NCBI GenBank assembly: GCA_016744995.1
Contig: JADGDG010000004.1
Location: 124,001-188,000 of the forward strand
Direction of reading: 5' to 3'
Length of the DNA: 64,000 bases
Origin: Gammaproteobacteria bacterium
GTDB lineage: Bacteria; Pseudomonadota; Gammaproteobacteria; GRL18
Position 1 is the stretch's first letter. Each line of letters begins with the position of its first letter. Below the pieces are notes generated by a model, which saw only the letters and a list, made by a program, of their open reading frames with translations, was not told the DNA's origin and ran no database searches. Below, in pieces: positions 55,163 to 62,699 of this stretch. The position numbers and the translations under genes are program-made.

Positions 55163-55906
55163 ATGTCTAAAGCCATGAAATTCAATAAGCAGACACTGCA
55201 GTATGGGAATGAAGAAATTTCTTATCAGGTTTTTTTTATACTCAAGCAGAATATCAAAATTGTAATTGATGTACTGCCAGATGGTGCGGTGCAAGTAAAA
55301 GCGCCTGAAAACATTACATTGTATGACGTGAAGAGGGCAGTACACAAACGGGCACGTTGGATACACAAGCATATAAAAAATATTAAAAAACAATATGCTT
55401 ATGTACTTCCACGGCAATATGTGAGCGGTGAATGTCACTTTTATTTAGGGCGGCGCTATGTACTAAAAATCATTATGGCTAAAAAGCAGCAGGGGGTAAA
55501 GTTACTACGTGGACAATTGCAGGTTTATACTGAGTCACGGCAAGCTGAAAATATTAAAAAGCTATTGTCTGTCTGGTATCGTCACCATGCAGATAATATT
55601 TTTGAGCAACGGCTGAAATCATTACTCACCCAAATACCCTGGATTAAGCATACTCCTCCATGGAAATTACGCCTGATGAAAAAACAATGGGGTAGTTGCT
55701 CACCTCAGGGTATATTATCGCTTAATCCTCATTTGGTTAAAGCCCCGAGAGAATGTGTAGATTATGTGATTTTACATGAGTTATGTCATCTTAAAGAACA
55801 CAATCATAGTAAGCAGTTCTATGCCTTACTTCACCAACACATACCCGAATGGGAAACTATTAAAGCAAAATTAGATAGTCTGTCTGAAATACTATTAGCC
55901 GAATAG
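55163..55906 (+). CDS. YgjP-like (DUF45) zinc metallopeptidase
   Basis: A 247-residue protein with the zincin motif HELCHLKEHNHS (HExxH and a third His) in YVILHELCHLKEHNHSKQFY and the DUF45 region KKQWGSCSPQGILSLNPHLVKAP. No signal peptide. YgjP-family genes are often found next to type I hsdR genes, as here (24-nt gap). The substrate is unknown. Confidence 0.9.
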   Translation: MSKAMKFNKQTLQYGNEEISYQVFFILKQNIKIVIDVLPDGAVQVKAPENITLYDVKRAVHKRARWIHKHIKNIKKQYAYVLPRQYVSGECHFYLGRRYVLKIIMAKKQQGVKLLRGQLQVYTESRQAENIKKLLSVWYRHHADNIFEQRLKSLLTQIPWIKHTPPWKLRLMKKQWGSCSPQGILSLNPHLVKAPRECVDYVILHELCHLKEHNHSKQFYALLHQHIPEWETIKAKLDSLSEILLAE

Positions 55907-56132
55907 AAGTGGCTTTTTTTTCTGTTAAACACAAACAGAATGAATTGAGAGCTATTATGGCTGTATTCTATTATCTGGAAAAATAATGTATCGAGAAAAA
56001 TTAAAAGTGCCAATATTTATTTTAAATATAGCCCTATCTGTATTCTAAATGGGGAATAAACGGGGAGTGTCTCTTTAGTTAAACTTTTAAAATATATAAA
56101 TATCATTGTATTGCGTTATGAATCTGGTTCCT

Positions 56133-56272
56133 GCCATCTCCACCAAATACTGCGTAGTACAAAAAAGGGCTCTTTGAGCCCTTTTTTTATGCCTAACCTA
56201 TTTATAATGTGAGAAGTTATACTGGTTTCAATTGATCAAGGGGCTTGTAGTGGTGTGAAAATTATGGACATA
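56133..56272 (+). repeat. Island boundary repeat, right (att-like)
   Basis: A second copy of the ssrA tail and flank, starting GCCATCTCCACCA, with the complete terminator hairpin at 56161-56188. It is not preceded by a tmRNA body, so it marks the far end of the insertion. Confidence 0.93.
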
Positions 56273-56291
56273 CATGAGTCTTCATTGAATT

Positions 56292-56588
56292 TCATGTTAA
56301 ATACTCAACAATATCCATACTTTGATGAGGTATACCAATAATCTCAATTTGATTATTTTTCTGTGTATAGAAAACAAGGTGCATTCCTTCAGGAAAGCAA
56401 AAATAGCCTTCTTTTATATCATTGCGAGGCTTACCCAATGCAGGGTTTTGGGCTAGCCAGTCAAACCTTGCGATAAGTGACTCAATATAAGTATTGGCTT
56501 GAATGACTCCCCACTGTTCATAGGTATAAAGCCAGATTGACTCAAGGTCAGCCTGTACAACAGCTCTTATTTTATAGTTAACGGTCAT
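56292..56588 (-). CDS. parE: ParE/RelE-family toxin
   Basis: A 98-residue protein with the RelE/ParE fold pattern: YKIRAVVQADLESIWLYTYEQWG, LAQNPALGKPRNDI, GMHLVFYTQKNNQIEIIGIPHQ. ParE toxins poison DNA gyrase, RelE relatives cleave mRNA; ParE is favoured by the ParD-type partner. It overlaps the antitoxin stop by 4 nt. A decayed copy lies at 57295-57515. Confidence 0.9.
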   Translation of the reverse strand: MTVNYKIRAVVQADLESIWLYTYEQWGVIQANTYIESLIARFDWLAQNPALGKPRNDIKEGYFCFPEGMHLVFYTQKNNQIEIIGIPHQSMDIVEYLT

Positions 56589-56830
56589 TTAAGGTGTTTT
56601 TTATGTAAGCCTTTGATGAATTTTTTACCGTTAAAATCATCAACTAGCGGGCTATTTTCTCCTGCTTGCAGTTTATCTCTCAGCACCTGAAGCTTAGTTT
56701 CATCTTCTTCTAATTTACGCAAGCCAGCACGCACCACTTCACTAACTGACTGAAAGCGTCCAGCATTAATCTTTTCGAGCACAAAGTCATCAAAATGTTC
56801 ACCTAATGTGACTGATGTATTTCTTGCCAT
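56585..56830 (-). CDS. parD: ParD-family antitoxin
   Basis: An 81-residue protein with a ribbon-helix-helix N-terminus: SVTLGEHFDDFVLEKINAGRF and SVSEVVRAGLRKLEEDE, the ParD signature. The C-terminal tail wraps the toxin. It probably represses the operon. First gene of the pair. Confidence 0.92.
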   Translation of the reverse strand: MARNTSVTLGEHFDDFVLEKINAGRFQSVSEVVRAGLRKLEEDETKLQVLRDKLQAGENSPLVDDFNGKKFIKGLHKKHLK

Positions 56831-57020
56831 AGCCTTGCCCTAAATATTAAGTTGTATTAAATATTAATATAGCAAAAAAATTGGTAAGATTCAGGAAAAA
56901 GTAAATTATTAAACAAGTTTTTTTGAGGTGACTTTTAATTTATGCAGTACTGATAGCAGTACCAGTTAAAGGTGTTGTTTGGAATATGTAATTATATCAA
57001 ATGGTTAAATAGAAAAGACA

Positions 57021-57068
57021 GTTCCCGCCATCTCATGTATTTAAAGCTGTCTTAGGATGGCTTTTTTT
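57021..57068 (+). repeat. Third ssrA-tail-like sequence with terminator
   Basis: GTTCCCGCCATCTC (57021-57034) resembles the tmRNA 3' end. It is followed by a stem AAAGCTGTC / GATGGCTTT (57043-57051, 57056-57064) and a T-run. It may be another displaced end of an integration site. Confidence 0.55.
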
Positions 57069-57167
57069 ACCTCTAAAATCAGGTGGTTAACATGATATTG
57101 CTACCTATAATGTACTAGCTCAGCCTATAAAAATCAGTTTTATTTGTAGCTATCGTCATATTCCATA

Positions 57168-57299
57168 TTATTTGAAAATACCATCAACTGTGTCATATTG
57201 ATAAATCTCATCCCATATTAGTTCTGGATCTTTTAATGACAGGTATTCAAAACCTAAACGTATTAAGTGCAAGATAGTTGGATTTTTACGCACAGTCTT
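57168..57299 (-). pseudogene. Possible coding remnant
   Basis: On the minus strand 43 codons read KTVRKNPTILHLIRLGFEYL... and end in TAA. The sequence looks protein-like but lacks a start, and no family is certain. It lies next to the parE remnant. Confidence 0.25.
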
Positions 57300-57515
57300 C
57301 GTTGAATTTCATGTTAAATACTCAACAATATTCATACTTTGATGAGAGAGACCAATAATCTCAATTTGATTATTTTTCTGTATATAGAAAACAAGGTGCA
57401 TTCCTTCAGGAGAGCAAAAATAGCCCTGTTTTATATTATTGTGAGGTTTACCCAATGTTACTGCTGTATTTCTTGCCATAGCCTTGTCCTGAATATTAAA
57501 TTGCTCATATTGTGT
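57295..57515 (-). pseudogene. Deleted second copy of parDE
   Basis: 57295-57455 is about 90% the same as the 3' half of parE (56277-56440). 57460-57515 matches the start of parD (near 56811-56865, including CTTGCCATAGCCTTG). About 365 bp between are lost, fusing the two ends. No functional product is expected. Confidence 0.85.
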
Positions 57516-57585
57516 AAATAAATGATGTTCAATTTTCTTACTATTTTCCTTTAACTATGCATTTAATAAAAGTATATGAGATTTT

Positions 57586-57601
57586 TGGCACTATTATTGC
57601 T
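57586..57601 (+). promoter_or_regulatory. Sigma-54-type promoter of the ANTAR regulator
   Basis: TGGCACTATTATTGCT: GG and GC are 10 nt apart, one mismatch to TGGCACRNNNNTTGCW, 80 nt before the gene. Confidence 0.82.
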
Positions 57602-57680
57602 GAATCATAAGAAAGTTGCATAGCCTCTTTTTCAAAGATAGTTTTCCAGTATATCATGCACAACAAATGGTAGATTAGAC

Positions 57681-58292
57681 ATGACAAACACAAATATACT
57701 ACTTATCGTTGACTCTGATAATAGCAACTGCGAAGAGCTGCAAGATACACTCTCCGAGAATGATTTTGACATTATTGCTACTATCAATGTAAAAAAAGAG
57801 TTCAGCATTATGAGTCACTATGATTCAGCCTCAGTTTTAGTTTGTCAGTTCCACACAGTAAAACAAGCTTATTTGGATTTTATTGCTCAACTGGTACAAA
57901 AAAAACCAGTACCTGTCATTCTTTTTACTAATGATGATAGTCGTTCAGCCATTGATAAGTCTGTAAGTATTGGTGTCAACGCCTATATTATTGATGGTTT
58001 TAATTTGGAACGAATTCGACCTATTATTGAAGTTGCTATCAGTCGTTTTAACAGCTATCAAAAAATTGTTAATGAACTGTCTAAAACAAAACAACAACTG
58101 GAAGATAGAAAGCTGATTGATAAAGCTAAGGGAATTTTAATGAAGAGCAAAAACATGGATGAACAACAGGCGTATAAACTGATTCGTAAAATGGCAATGG
58201 ATAAGAGTAAGACGATGAGTGATATTGCCAGAAGTATCGTTGATATTATGGAAGTTATGTCAATAGATATGATATCGGATGCACCAAAATAA
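57681..58292 (+). CDS. ANTAR-domain antiterminator, NasT-like
   Basis: A 203-residue protein. The N-terminal receiver-like domain (about 5-120) has VDSDNSN in place of the usual acidic pair and lacks a clear phospho-acceptor (VLVCQFH). A coiled coil (about 125-145) and the RNA-binding ANTAR domain follow: LIDKAKGILMKSKNMDEQQAYKLIRKMAMDKS. ANTAR proteins bind leader hairpins and prevent termination; NasT and NasR control nitrate assimilation. The gene is directly upstream of nrtABD, whose leader ends in a terminator. The degenerate receiver suggests control by a partner rather than by phosphorylation. Confidence 0.9.
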   Translation: MTNTNILLIVDSDNSNCEELQDTLSENDFDIIATINVKKEFSIMSHYDSASVLVCQFHTVKQAYLDFIAQLVQKKPVPVILFTNDDSRSAIDKSVSIGVNAYIIDGFNLERIRPIIEVAISRFNSYQKIVNELSKTKQQLEDRKLIDKAKGILMKSKNMDEQQAYKLIRKMAMDKSKTMSDIARSIVDIMEVMSIDMISDAPK

Positions 58293-58378
58293 TTAATAAT
58301 TAAAGCCTTTTGCACAATGAATGAACAAACAATCATTATAAAATGCAAAAAGCTCTCTATAGAACATGAATTTAAAGT

Positions 58379-58394
58379 TGGCATATTGATTGCT
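58379..58394 (+). promoter_or_regulatory. Sigma-54-type promoter of the nrt operon
   Basis: TGGCATATTGATTGCT matches TGGCACRNNNNTTGCW at 15 of 16 positions with GG-N10-GC. It lies 285 nt before nrtA, giving a long leader. Confidence 0.82.
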
Positions 58395-58495
58395 ATATAC
58401 TTTAGAGAAAGCGAAGAAAGTAACATAGACAAAGTGAAGAAAGTAACAAATATCTAAATTTATATCGTTAGTCAATGACGACAACCTTATAAAAA

Positions 58496-58524
58496 CAATT
58501 TGTATCATCTCAGGATGATAATTG
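58496..58524 (+). promoter_or_regulatory. Leader hairpin, possible ANTAR target
   Basis: CAATT..ATCATC (58496-58509) pairs with GATGATAATTG (58514-58524) around TCAG. It lies upstream of the terminator. The loop does not fit the A1/G4 hexaloop seen in known ANTAR targets. Confidence 0.4.
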
Positions 58525-58587
58525 AAGTGATTGAGTTTAGGCAAAGGGCAATGGCGTCAGTTGTTTAACTATCATTTCAAAAAGGAC

Positions 58588-58644
58588 AAAGGCGTCCACA
58601 GAATGGTTATTCTATTAACCTGAACTGTGGTCGCCTTTTTTTTT
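58588..58644 (+). terminator. Leader terminator/attenuator before nrtA
   Basis: AAAGGCGTCCACAG (58588-58601) pairs with CTGTGGTCGCCTTT (58625-58638), one mismatch, followed by a T-run (636-644), 37 nt before nrtA. A terminator here would silence nrtA unless relieved. Confidence 0.85.
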
Positions 58645-58680
58645 GGATCAAAATTTAACCATGAATACAGGGTCAAACTA

Positions 58681-60081
58681 ATGAAATTATTAGCAACAAA
58701 TAAAAGCGATGTTATTAAAAGGTCACTACTTGCTCTCGGTACAGCAATTGCGTTGAGTACCAGTTTGTTGAGTATGAATATTGCCGGTGCCGCAGTTGGT
58801 GAACCTGAAAAGGAAGACTTGAAATTTGGTTTTATAAAACTCACGGATATGGCACCTTTGGCTATTGCTTATGAAAAAGGTTTTTTTGAAGATGAAGGTC
58901 TTTATGTCACATTAGAAGCACAAGCAAACTGGAAAGTGCTTCTTGACAGGGTTATTGACGGCCAGCTGGATGGTGCTCATATGCTTGCTGGTCAGCCGTT
59001 AGGTGCAACCATTGGGTTTGGAACTCAGGCACATATTATTACGGCATTCAGTATGGACTTAAACGGTAATGCCATTACTGTTTCTAATGACATCTGGAAA
59101 CAAATGAAACCCAATATTCCGGAAAAAGACGGCAAGCCGGTTCACCCTATCAGTGCATCAGCACTGAAACCCATTGTTGATAAATATAAAGATGAAGGTA
59201 AGCCCTTTAAAATGGGCATGGTTTTTCCTGTCTCGACACATAATTATGAATTACGTTACTGGTTAGCCGCAGGCGGTCTGAATCCAGGCTATTATGCACC
59301 TAAAAAAGGTGATACTAGCGGAACAATTGATGCTGATGTTTTATTATCAGTCACTCCTCCTCCACAAATGCCTGCCACGATGGAAGCCGGCACTATTTAT
59401 GGTTATTGTGTCGGTGAACCATGGAACCAGCAGGCTGTATTTAAAAAAATTGGTGTTCCAGTGATCACTGATTATGAAATCTGGAAGGATAATCCGGAAA
59501 AAGTCTTTGGAGTGAGTAAAACCTGGTCAGACAAATACCCAAATACTCATATCCGCGTGGTTAAAGCAATGATACGTGCTGCTCAATGGCTGGATGCAGA
59601 TAATAATAAGAATCGTCCTGAAGCGGTCAAATACTTATCTCAAAGTAACTATGTTGGTGCTGATTATAAAGTGATTGCCAATAGTATGACAGGCACATTT
59701 GAGTATGAAAAAGGTGATAAGCGTGAAGTGCCTGACTTTAATGTGTTCTTTCGCTATAACGCTACTTATCCTTACTATAGTGATGCAATCTGGTATCTGA
59801 CTCAAATGAGACGTTGGGGACAAATTGCTGAACATAAGCCTGATGGCTGGTACTCGGATATTGCTAAAAAAGTCTATCGTCCTGACATTTATGCCCTTGC
59901 AGCAAAAGAGTTGATTGCTGAAGGAAAAATGAAAGCTGATGATTTTCCTGACTTTGATAAAGAAGATGGGTTTAAAGCACCTCAGACTGAGTTCATTGAT
60001 GGTGTCACTTATGATGGTAAAAAGCCTAATGAGTATATTAAAAAGTTCAGTATTGGTTTGAAGGAGAAAAGTAAACTATAA
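58681..60081 (+). CDS. nrtA: Nitrate-type ABC transporter substrate-binding protein
   Basis: A 466-residue protein from ATG 58681, since the leader terminator lies just upstream of it. The signal peptide spans about 1-36 (ending NIAGA). The mature protein is NrtA/CmpA-like: [79 protein letters not shown]. It binds nitrate or a related anion in the periplasm. Permease and ATPase genes follow. The substrate is inferred from the family and from the ANTAR neighbour; bicarbonate- or cyanate-type relatives cannot be excluded. Confidence 0.9.
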   Translation: MKLLATNKSDVIKRSLLALGTAIALSTSLLSMNIAGAAVGEPEKEDLKFGFIKLTDMAPLAIAYEKGFFEDEGLYVTLEAQANWKVLLDRVIDGQLDGAHMLAGQPLGATIGFGTQAHIITAFSMDLNGNAITVSNDIWKQMKPNIPEKDGKPVHPISASALKPIVDKYKDEGKPFKMGMVFPVSTHNYELRYWLAAGGLNPGYYAPKKGDTSGTIDADVLLSVTPPPQMPATMEAGTIYGYCVGEPWNQQAVFKKIGVPVITDYEIWKDNPEKVFGVSKTWSDKYPNTHIRVVKAMIRAAQWLDADNNKNRPEAVKYLSQSNYVGADYKVIANSMTGTFEYEKGDKREVPDFNVFFRYNATYPYYSDAIWYLTQMRRWGQIAEHKPDGWYSDIAKKVYRPDIYALAAKELIAEGKMKADDFPDFDKEDGFKAPQTEFIDGVTYDGKKPNEYIKKFSIGLKEKSKL

Positions 60082-60086
60082 AGCAG

Positions 60087-60126
60087 GAATGTTTTTTGGT
60101 GCGGGGCGCTTCCCCGCCCGACATTC
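60087..60126 (+). other. Intercistronic hairpin between nrtA and nrtB
   Basis: GCGGGG / CCCCGC (60101-60106, 60112-60117) is nested in GAATGT / ACATTC (60087-60092, 60121-60126). There is no T-run; it may stabilise the upstream mRNA. Confidence 0.5.
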
Positions 60127-60161
60127 TTACGATTAAAAGTTTTTTGCAGAGAGAAATTATT

Positions 60162-61268
60162 ATGACTTCACTATCTATAGCATCATCAGAAATTCCTGTG
60201 ACTGACATCAATAACAGCAAGGAAACGACAAAACCCCGGTTGTCAGCCGTAGGTTCTACAAACACAGTGGATGAAAAAAGAAACCAACAAATAGCGGATA
60301 ATATCCGGAAAGACCCTTATGAATCACTCAAGAATATCATGAATGCTTCATTCATACGTACATTACTTATACCAATAGTCGGAGTGCTGATATTTTTAGC
60401 AATATGGCATATTGGTGCATCTCAGGTGCAAACGTCACTGGGTACCTTACCCGGTCCGACACAGGTCTGGAGTCAGTTTACTGGCTTAATTGACGAGCAT
60501 CAGCGAGAACGAACAAAGGAAGTGGCTTTTTATGAGCGTCAGGAAAAGCGCAATGCAGCTAAATTGGCAAAAAATCCTGATGCTGTTGTTAAAGTTCGAC
60601 CTTATACAGGCAGCCCAACATTTTTTGACCAGATAGTGACCAGTCTTATTACTGTCATGGTCGGTTTTTTAATTGCATCATTCATTGCCATACCGCTTGG
60701 TATTGTCTGCGGTATGAGTGCTGATATTTATGCAGCTATTAATCCACTGATTCAAATATTTAAACCGGTATCACCTTTAGCCTGGTTACCGCTGGTGACT
60801 ATTGTCGTCAGTGCCTTAGTTGTTACTAATGATCCTGTACTGCCGAAAGCATTTATTATTTCAGCCATTACGGTCACTCTATGCAGCTTGTGGCCAACAG
60901 TGATCAATACGACTATTGGTGTTTCACAAATTGATAGTGATCTGCTGAATGTCAGTAAGGTATTGCGCTTAAACTGGTTTACAAAAGTCAGAAAAATTGT
61001 ACTTCCATCTGCTGTACCAATGATTTTTGGTGGTTTAAGGTTATCTCTTGGAATTGGCTGGATGGTACTTATTGCCGCTGAGATGCTGGCTCAAAACCCA
61101 GGTCTGGGAAAGTTTGTCTGGGATGAATTTCAAAATGGCAGTTCAAATTCTCTGGGACGTATTATGGTTGCGGTTATTGTTATTGGTCTGATTGGTTATC
61201 TCCTGGATAAGATGATGCTGATGTTACAACAAAAGGTCAGCTGGGATAAAAGTGCGGTATTGAGATAA
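60162..61268 (+). CDS. nrtB: Nitrate-type ABC transporter permease
   Basis: A 368-residue protein from ATG 60162 with AGAGAG upstream. A polar N-terminus of about 60 residues precedes TM1, a charged loop (about 105-150) and a BPD-type core of about five helices. The EAA motif is near LRLNWFTKVRKIVLPSAVPMIFGGLRLSLGIGWMVLIAAEML. It forms the membrane channel with the ATPase. The charged inserted segment after TM1 is longer than in simple SsuC-type permeases. Confidence 0.92.
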   Translation: MTSLSIASSEIPVTDINNSKETTKPRLSAVGSTNTVDEKRNQQIADNIRKDPYESLKNIMNASFIRTLLIPIVGVLIFLAIWHIGASQVQTSLGTLPGPTQVWSQFTGLIDEHQRERTKEVAFYERQEKRNAAKLAKNPDAVVKVRPYTGSPTFFDQIVTSLITVMVGFLIASFIAIPLGIVCGMSADIYAAINPLIQIFKPVSPLAWLPLVTIVVSALVVTNDPVLPKAFIISAITVTLCSLWPTVINTTIGVSQIDSDLLNVSKVLRLNWFTKVRKIVLPSAVPMIFGGLRLSLGIGWMVLIAAEMLAQNPGLGKFVWDEFQNGSSNSLGRIMVAVIVIGLIGYLLDKMMLMLQQKVSWDKSAVLR

Positions 61269-61305
61269 TAAGGTATAAGCGTTGAATTAAATCAGACAAA
61301 GAAAA

Positions 61306-61338
61306 CTATTGACAGGTAAAAACTATTGACAGGTAAAA
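61306..61338 (+). repeat. Tandem duplication before nrtD
   Basis: A 17-bp unit (ACTATTGACAGGTAAAA) occurs twice in tandem directly upstream of the nrtD start. The second copy supplies AGG at a suitable distance. Confidence 0.8.
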
Positions 61339-61341
61339 ATA

Positions 61342-62142
61342 ATGAAAGATGAACATTTAGTATTAACTGAAGTGACTATTGATTTTCCAACAAAAAATGG
61401 TCCATTCAGAGCGTTAGATAAAGTGAATCTCAATATTGAAAGAGGAGAGTTTGTATCCCTGATAGGTCACTCCGGTTGCGGGAAATCAACAGTACTGAAT
61501 ATTGTTGCCGGTCTTCATCAGGCAACAGAAGGCGGTGTGATTCTGGATGGTAAGGAAGTGTTTGAGCCAGGTCCTGAACGTGCTGTGGTATTTCAAAATC
61601 ACTCTCTGCTACCCTGGCTGACCAGCTATCAAAATGTTGAACTTGCTGTAAAACAGATTTTTAAAGGTGAAAAAAGTAAGGCAGAAGTTAAGGACTGGGT
61701 TGAGCATAATCTGGAGCTGGTTCATATGTCCCATGCTCTGGACAAATTACCCGCAGAAATTTCCGGCGGCATGAAGCAGCGTGTGGGCATTGCCAGAGCA
61801 TTAGCCATGCAGCCTAAAGTATTATTAATGGATGAACCCTTTGGTGCGCTAGATGCATTAACTCGTGCACATCTGCAGGATTCACTCATGGAAATTCAGG
61901 AAAGCTTAGGCAATACAGTCATTATGATCACTCATGATGTCGATGAAGCCGTTCTCTTATCCAACCGAATTGTCATGATGACTAACGGGCCTGCTGCAAC
62001 GATAGGTGAAATTTTAAATATTGAACTGGATAAAGAACGTAATAGAATTGAGCTGGCCGATAACCCACAATACAATCATTATCGCAGTGAGGTATTGAGA
62101 TTTTTATATGAGCGTCATTCATTGCCTGAGAAAGTAGCTTGA
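61342..62142 (+). CDS. nrtD: Nitrate-type ABC transporter ATP-binding protein
   Basis: A 266-residue protein with Walker A GHSGCGKSTVLNIV, Q-loop VFQNHSLLPWL, signature ISGGMKQRVGIARAL, Walker B VLLMDEPFGALDA and H-loop ITHDVDEA. It is the NrtD/SsuB/TauB type, single NBD. It energises the transporter encoded upstream. The genome lacks, in this window, an NrtC-type ATPase fused to a binding domain. Confidence 0.94.
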   Translation: MKDEHLVLTEVTIDFPTKNGPFRALDKVNLNIERGEFVSLIGHSGCGKSTVLNIVAGLHQATEGGVILDGKEVFEPGPERAVVFQNHSLLPWLTSYQNVELAVKQIFKGEKSKAEVKDWVEHNLELVHMSHALDKLPAEISGGMKQRVGIARALAMQPKVLLMDEPFGALDALTRAHLQDSLMEIQESLGNTVIMITHDVDEAVLLSNRIVMMTNGPAATIGEILNIELDKERNRIELADNPQYNHYRSEVLRFLYERHSLPEKVA

Positions 62143-62240
62143 TTATGCTGAAGTGGTATTAATTAATAAAAATAATAATAAATAACCTCAGGCCATAGTT
62201 CATTTTTACGGTCTGTGTAAGGTTATGTTTCTCTGCGTTT

Positions 62241-62274
62241 GTCCGTTAAATTGCACCCTTAACGGACTTTTTTT
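62241..62274 (+). terminator. Terminator downstream of the nrt operon
   Basis: GTCCGTTAA / TTAACGGAC (62241-62249, 62259-62267) followed by T7. Confidence 0.93.
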
Positions 62275-62358
62275 AAAGAGGGTACAGCTTAGGGTAAACG
62301 AAGGTTTCACTTTGTTACTTCCTGAGAATGATTAAGCCTCTTTTAATTTGTAGTCACT

Positions 62359-62430
62359 ATTCCTTTATAGGAATTAAATTGACTTCATTCCTTTATGGGT
62401 ATAAAGTTGTTTTATGCCTATAAAGGAATG
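62359..62430. promoter_or_regulatory. HipB-type operators
   Basis: ATTCCTTTATAGGAAT (62359-62374) is a perfect palindrome. CATTCCTTTATGGGTATAAA (62386-62405) and its inverse (62411-62430, two changes) form a larger inverted repeat that overlaps the hipB ribosome-binding site. The layout is as expected for autorepression by the HipB-like protein. Confidence 0.75.
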
Positions 62431-62435
62431 AAAAA

Positions 62436-62699
62436 ATGACTCAAATTGCTACAACTCCACAGTCCTTAGGACAAATACTTGCCCGTAACCGTAAGAAACA
62501 AAAGCTATCACAGCAAAATATTTCAACAATAACTACCATAGGGCAAAAGAGTATCTCTTTTGCTGAGCAAGGAAAGTCAGGTGTCCAGATAGAGACTATT
62601 TTTCATATATTAGCCGCACTCAATTTGGAAATGGTGATACAGCCACGTGAGGGTAATGAGCCATTATTAAAAAATAATATTGATAAGGAAGAGTGGTAA
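62436..62699 (+). CDS. hipB: HipB-family antitoxin/transcription repressor
   Basis: An 87-residue protein. An XRE-type helix-turn-helix (LGQILARNRKKQKLSQQNISTITTIGQKSISFAEQG, residues about 11-46) is followed by SGVQIETIFHILAALNLEM, the HipB pattern. AAGGA lies 8 nt before the ATG inside the operator. The stop overlaps the hipA start (TAATG), so the genes are coupled. Confidence 0.92.
   Translation: MTQIATTPQSLGQILARNRKKQKLSQQNISTITTIGQKSISFAEQGKSGVQIETIFHILAALNLEMVIQPREGNEPLLKNNIDKEEW

Noticed and set aside
45156..56272. Integrase or excisionase gene for the ssrA island
   Set aside because: Every sizeable frame between the repeats is accounted for by AbiE, hsd and YgjP genes; none has tyrosine or serine recombinase motifs.
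57339..57521. 60-codon plus-strand frame
   Set aside because: It is antisense to the decayed parDE copy and arises from that sequence.
58440..58640. Canonical two-hexaloop ANTAR target in the nrt leader
   Set aside because: Hairpins exist, but I could not find two adjacent 6-nt loops with A at position 1 and G at position 4, so only a low-confidence hairpin is listed.
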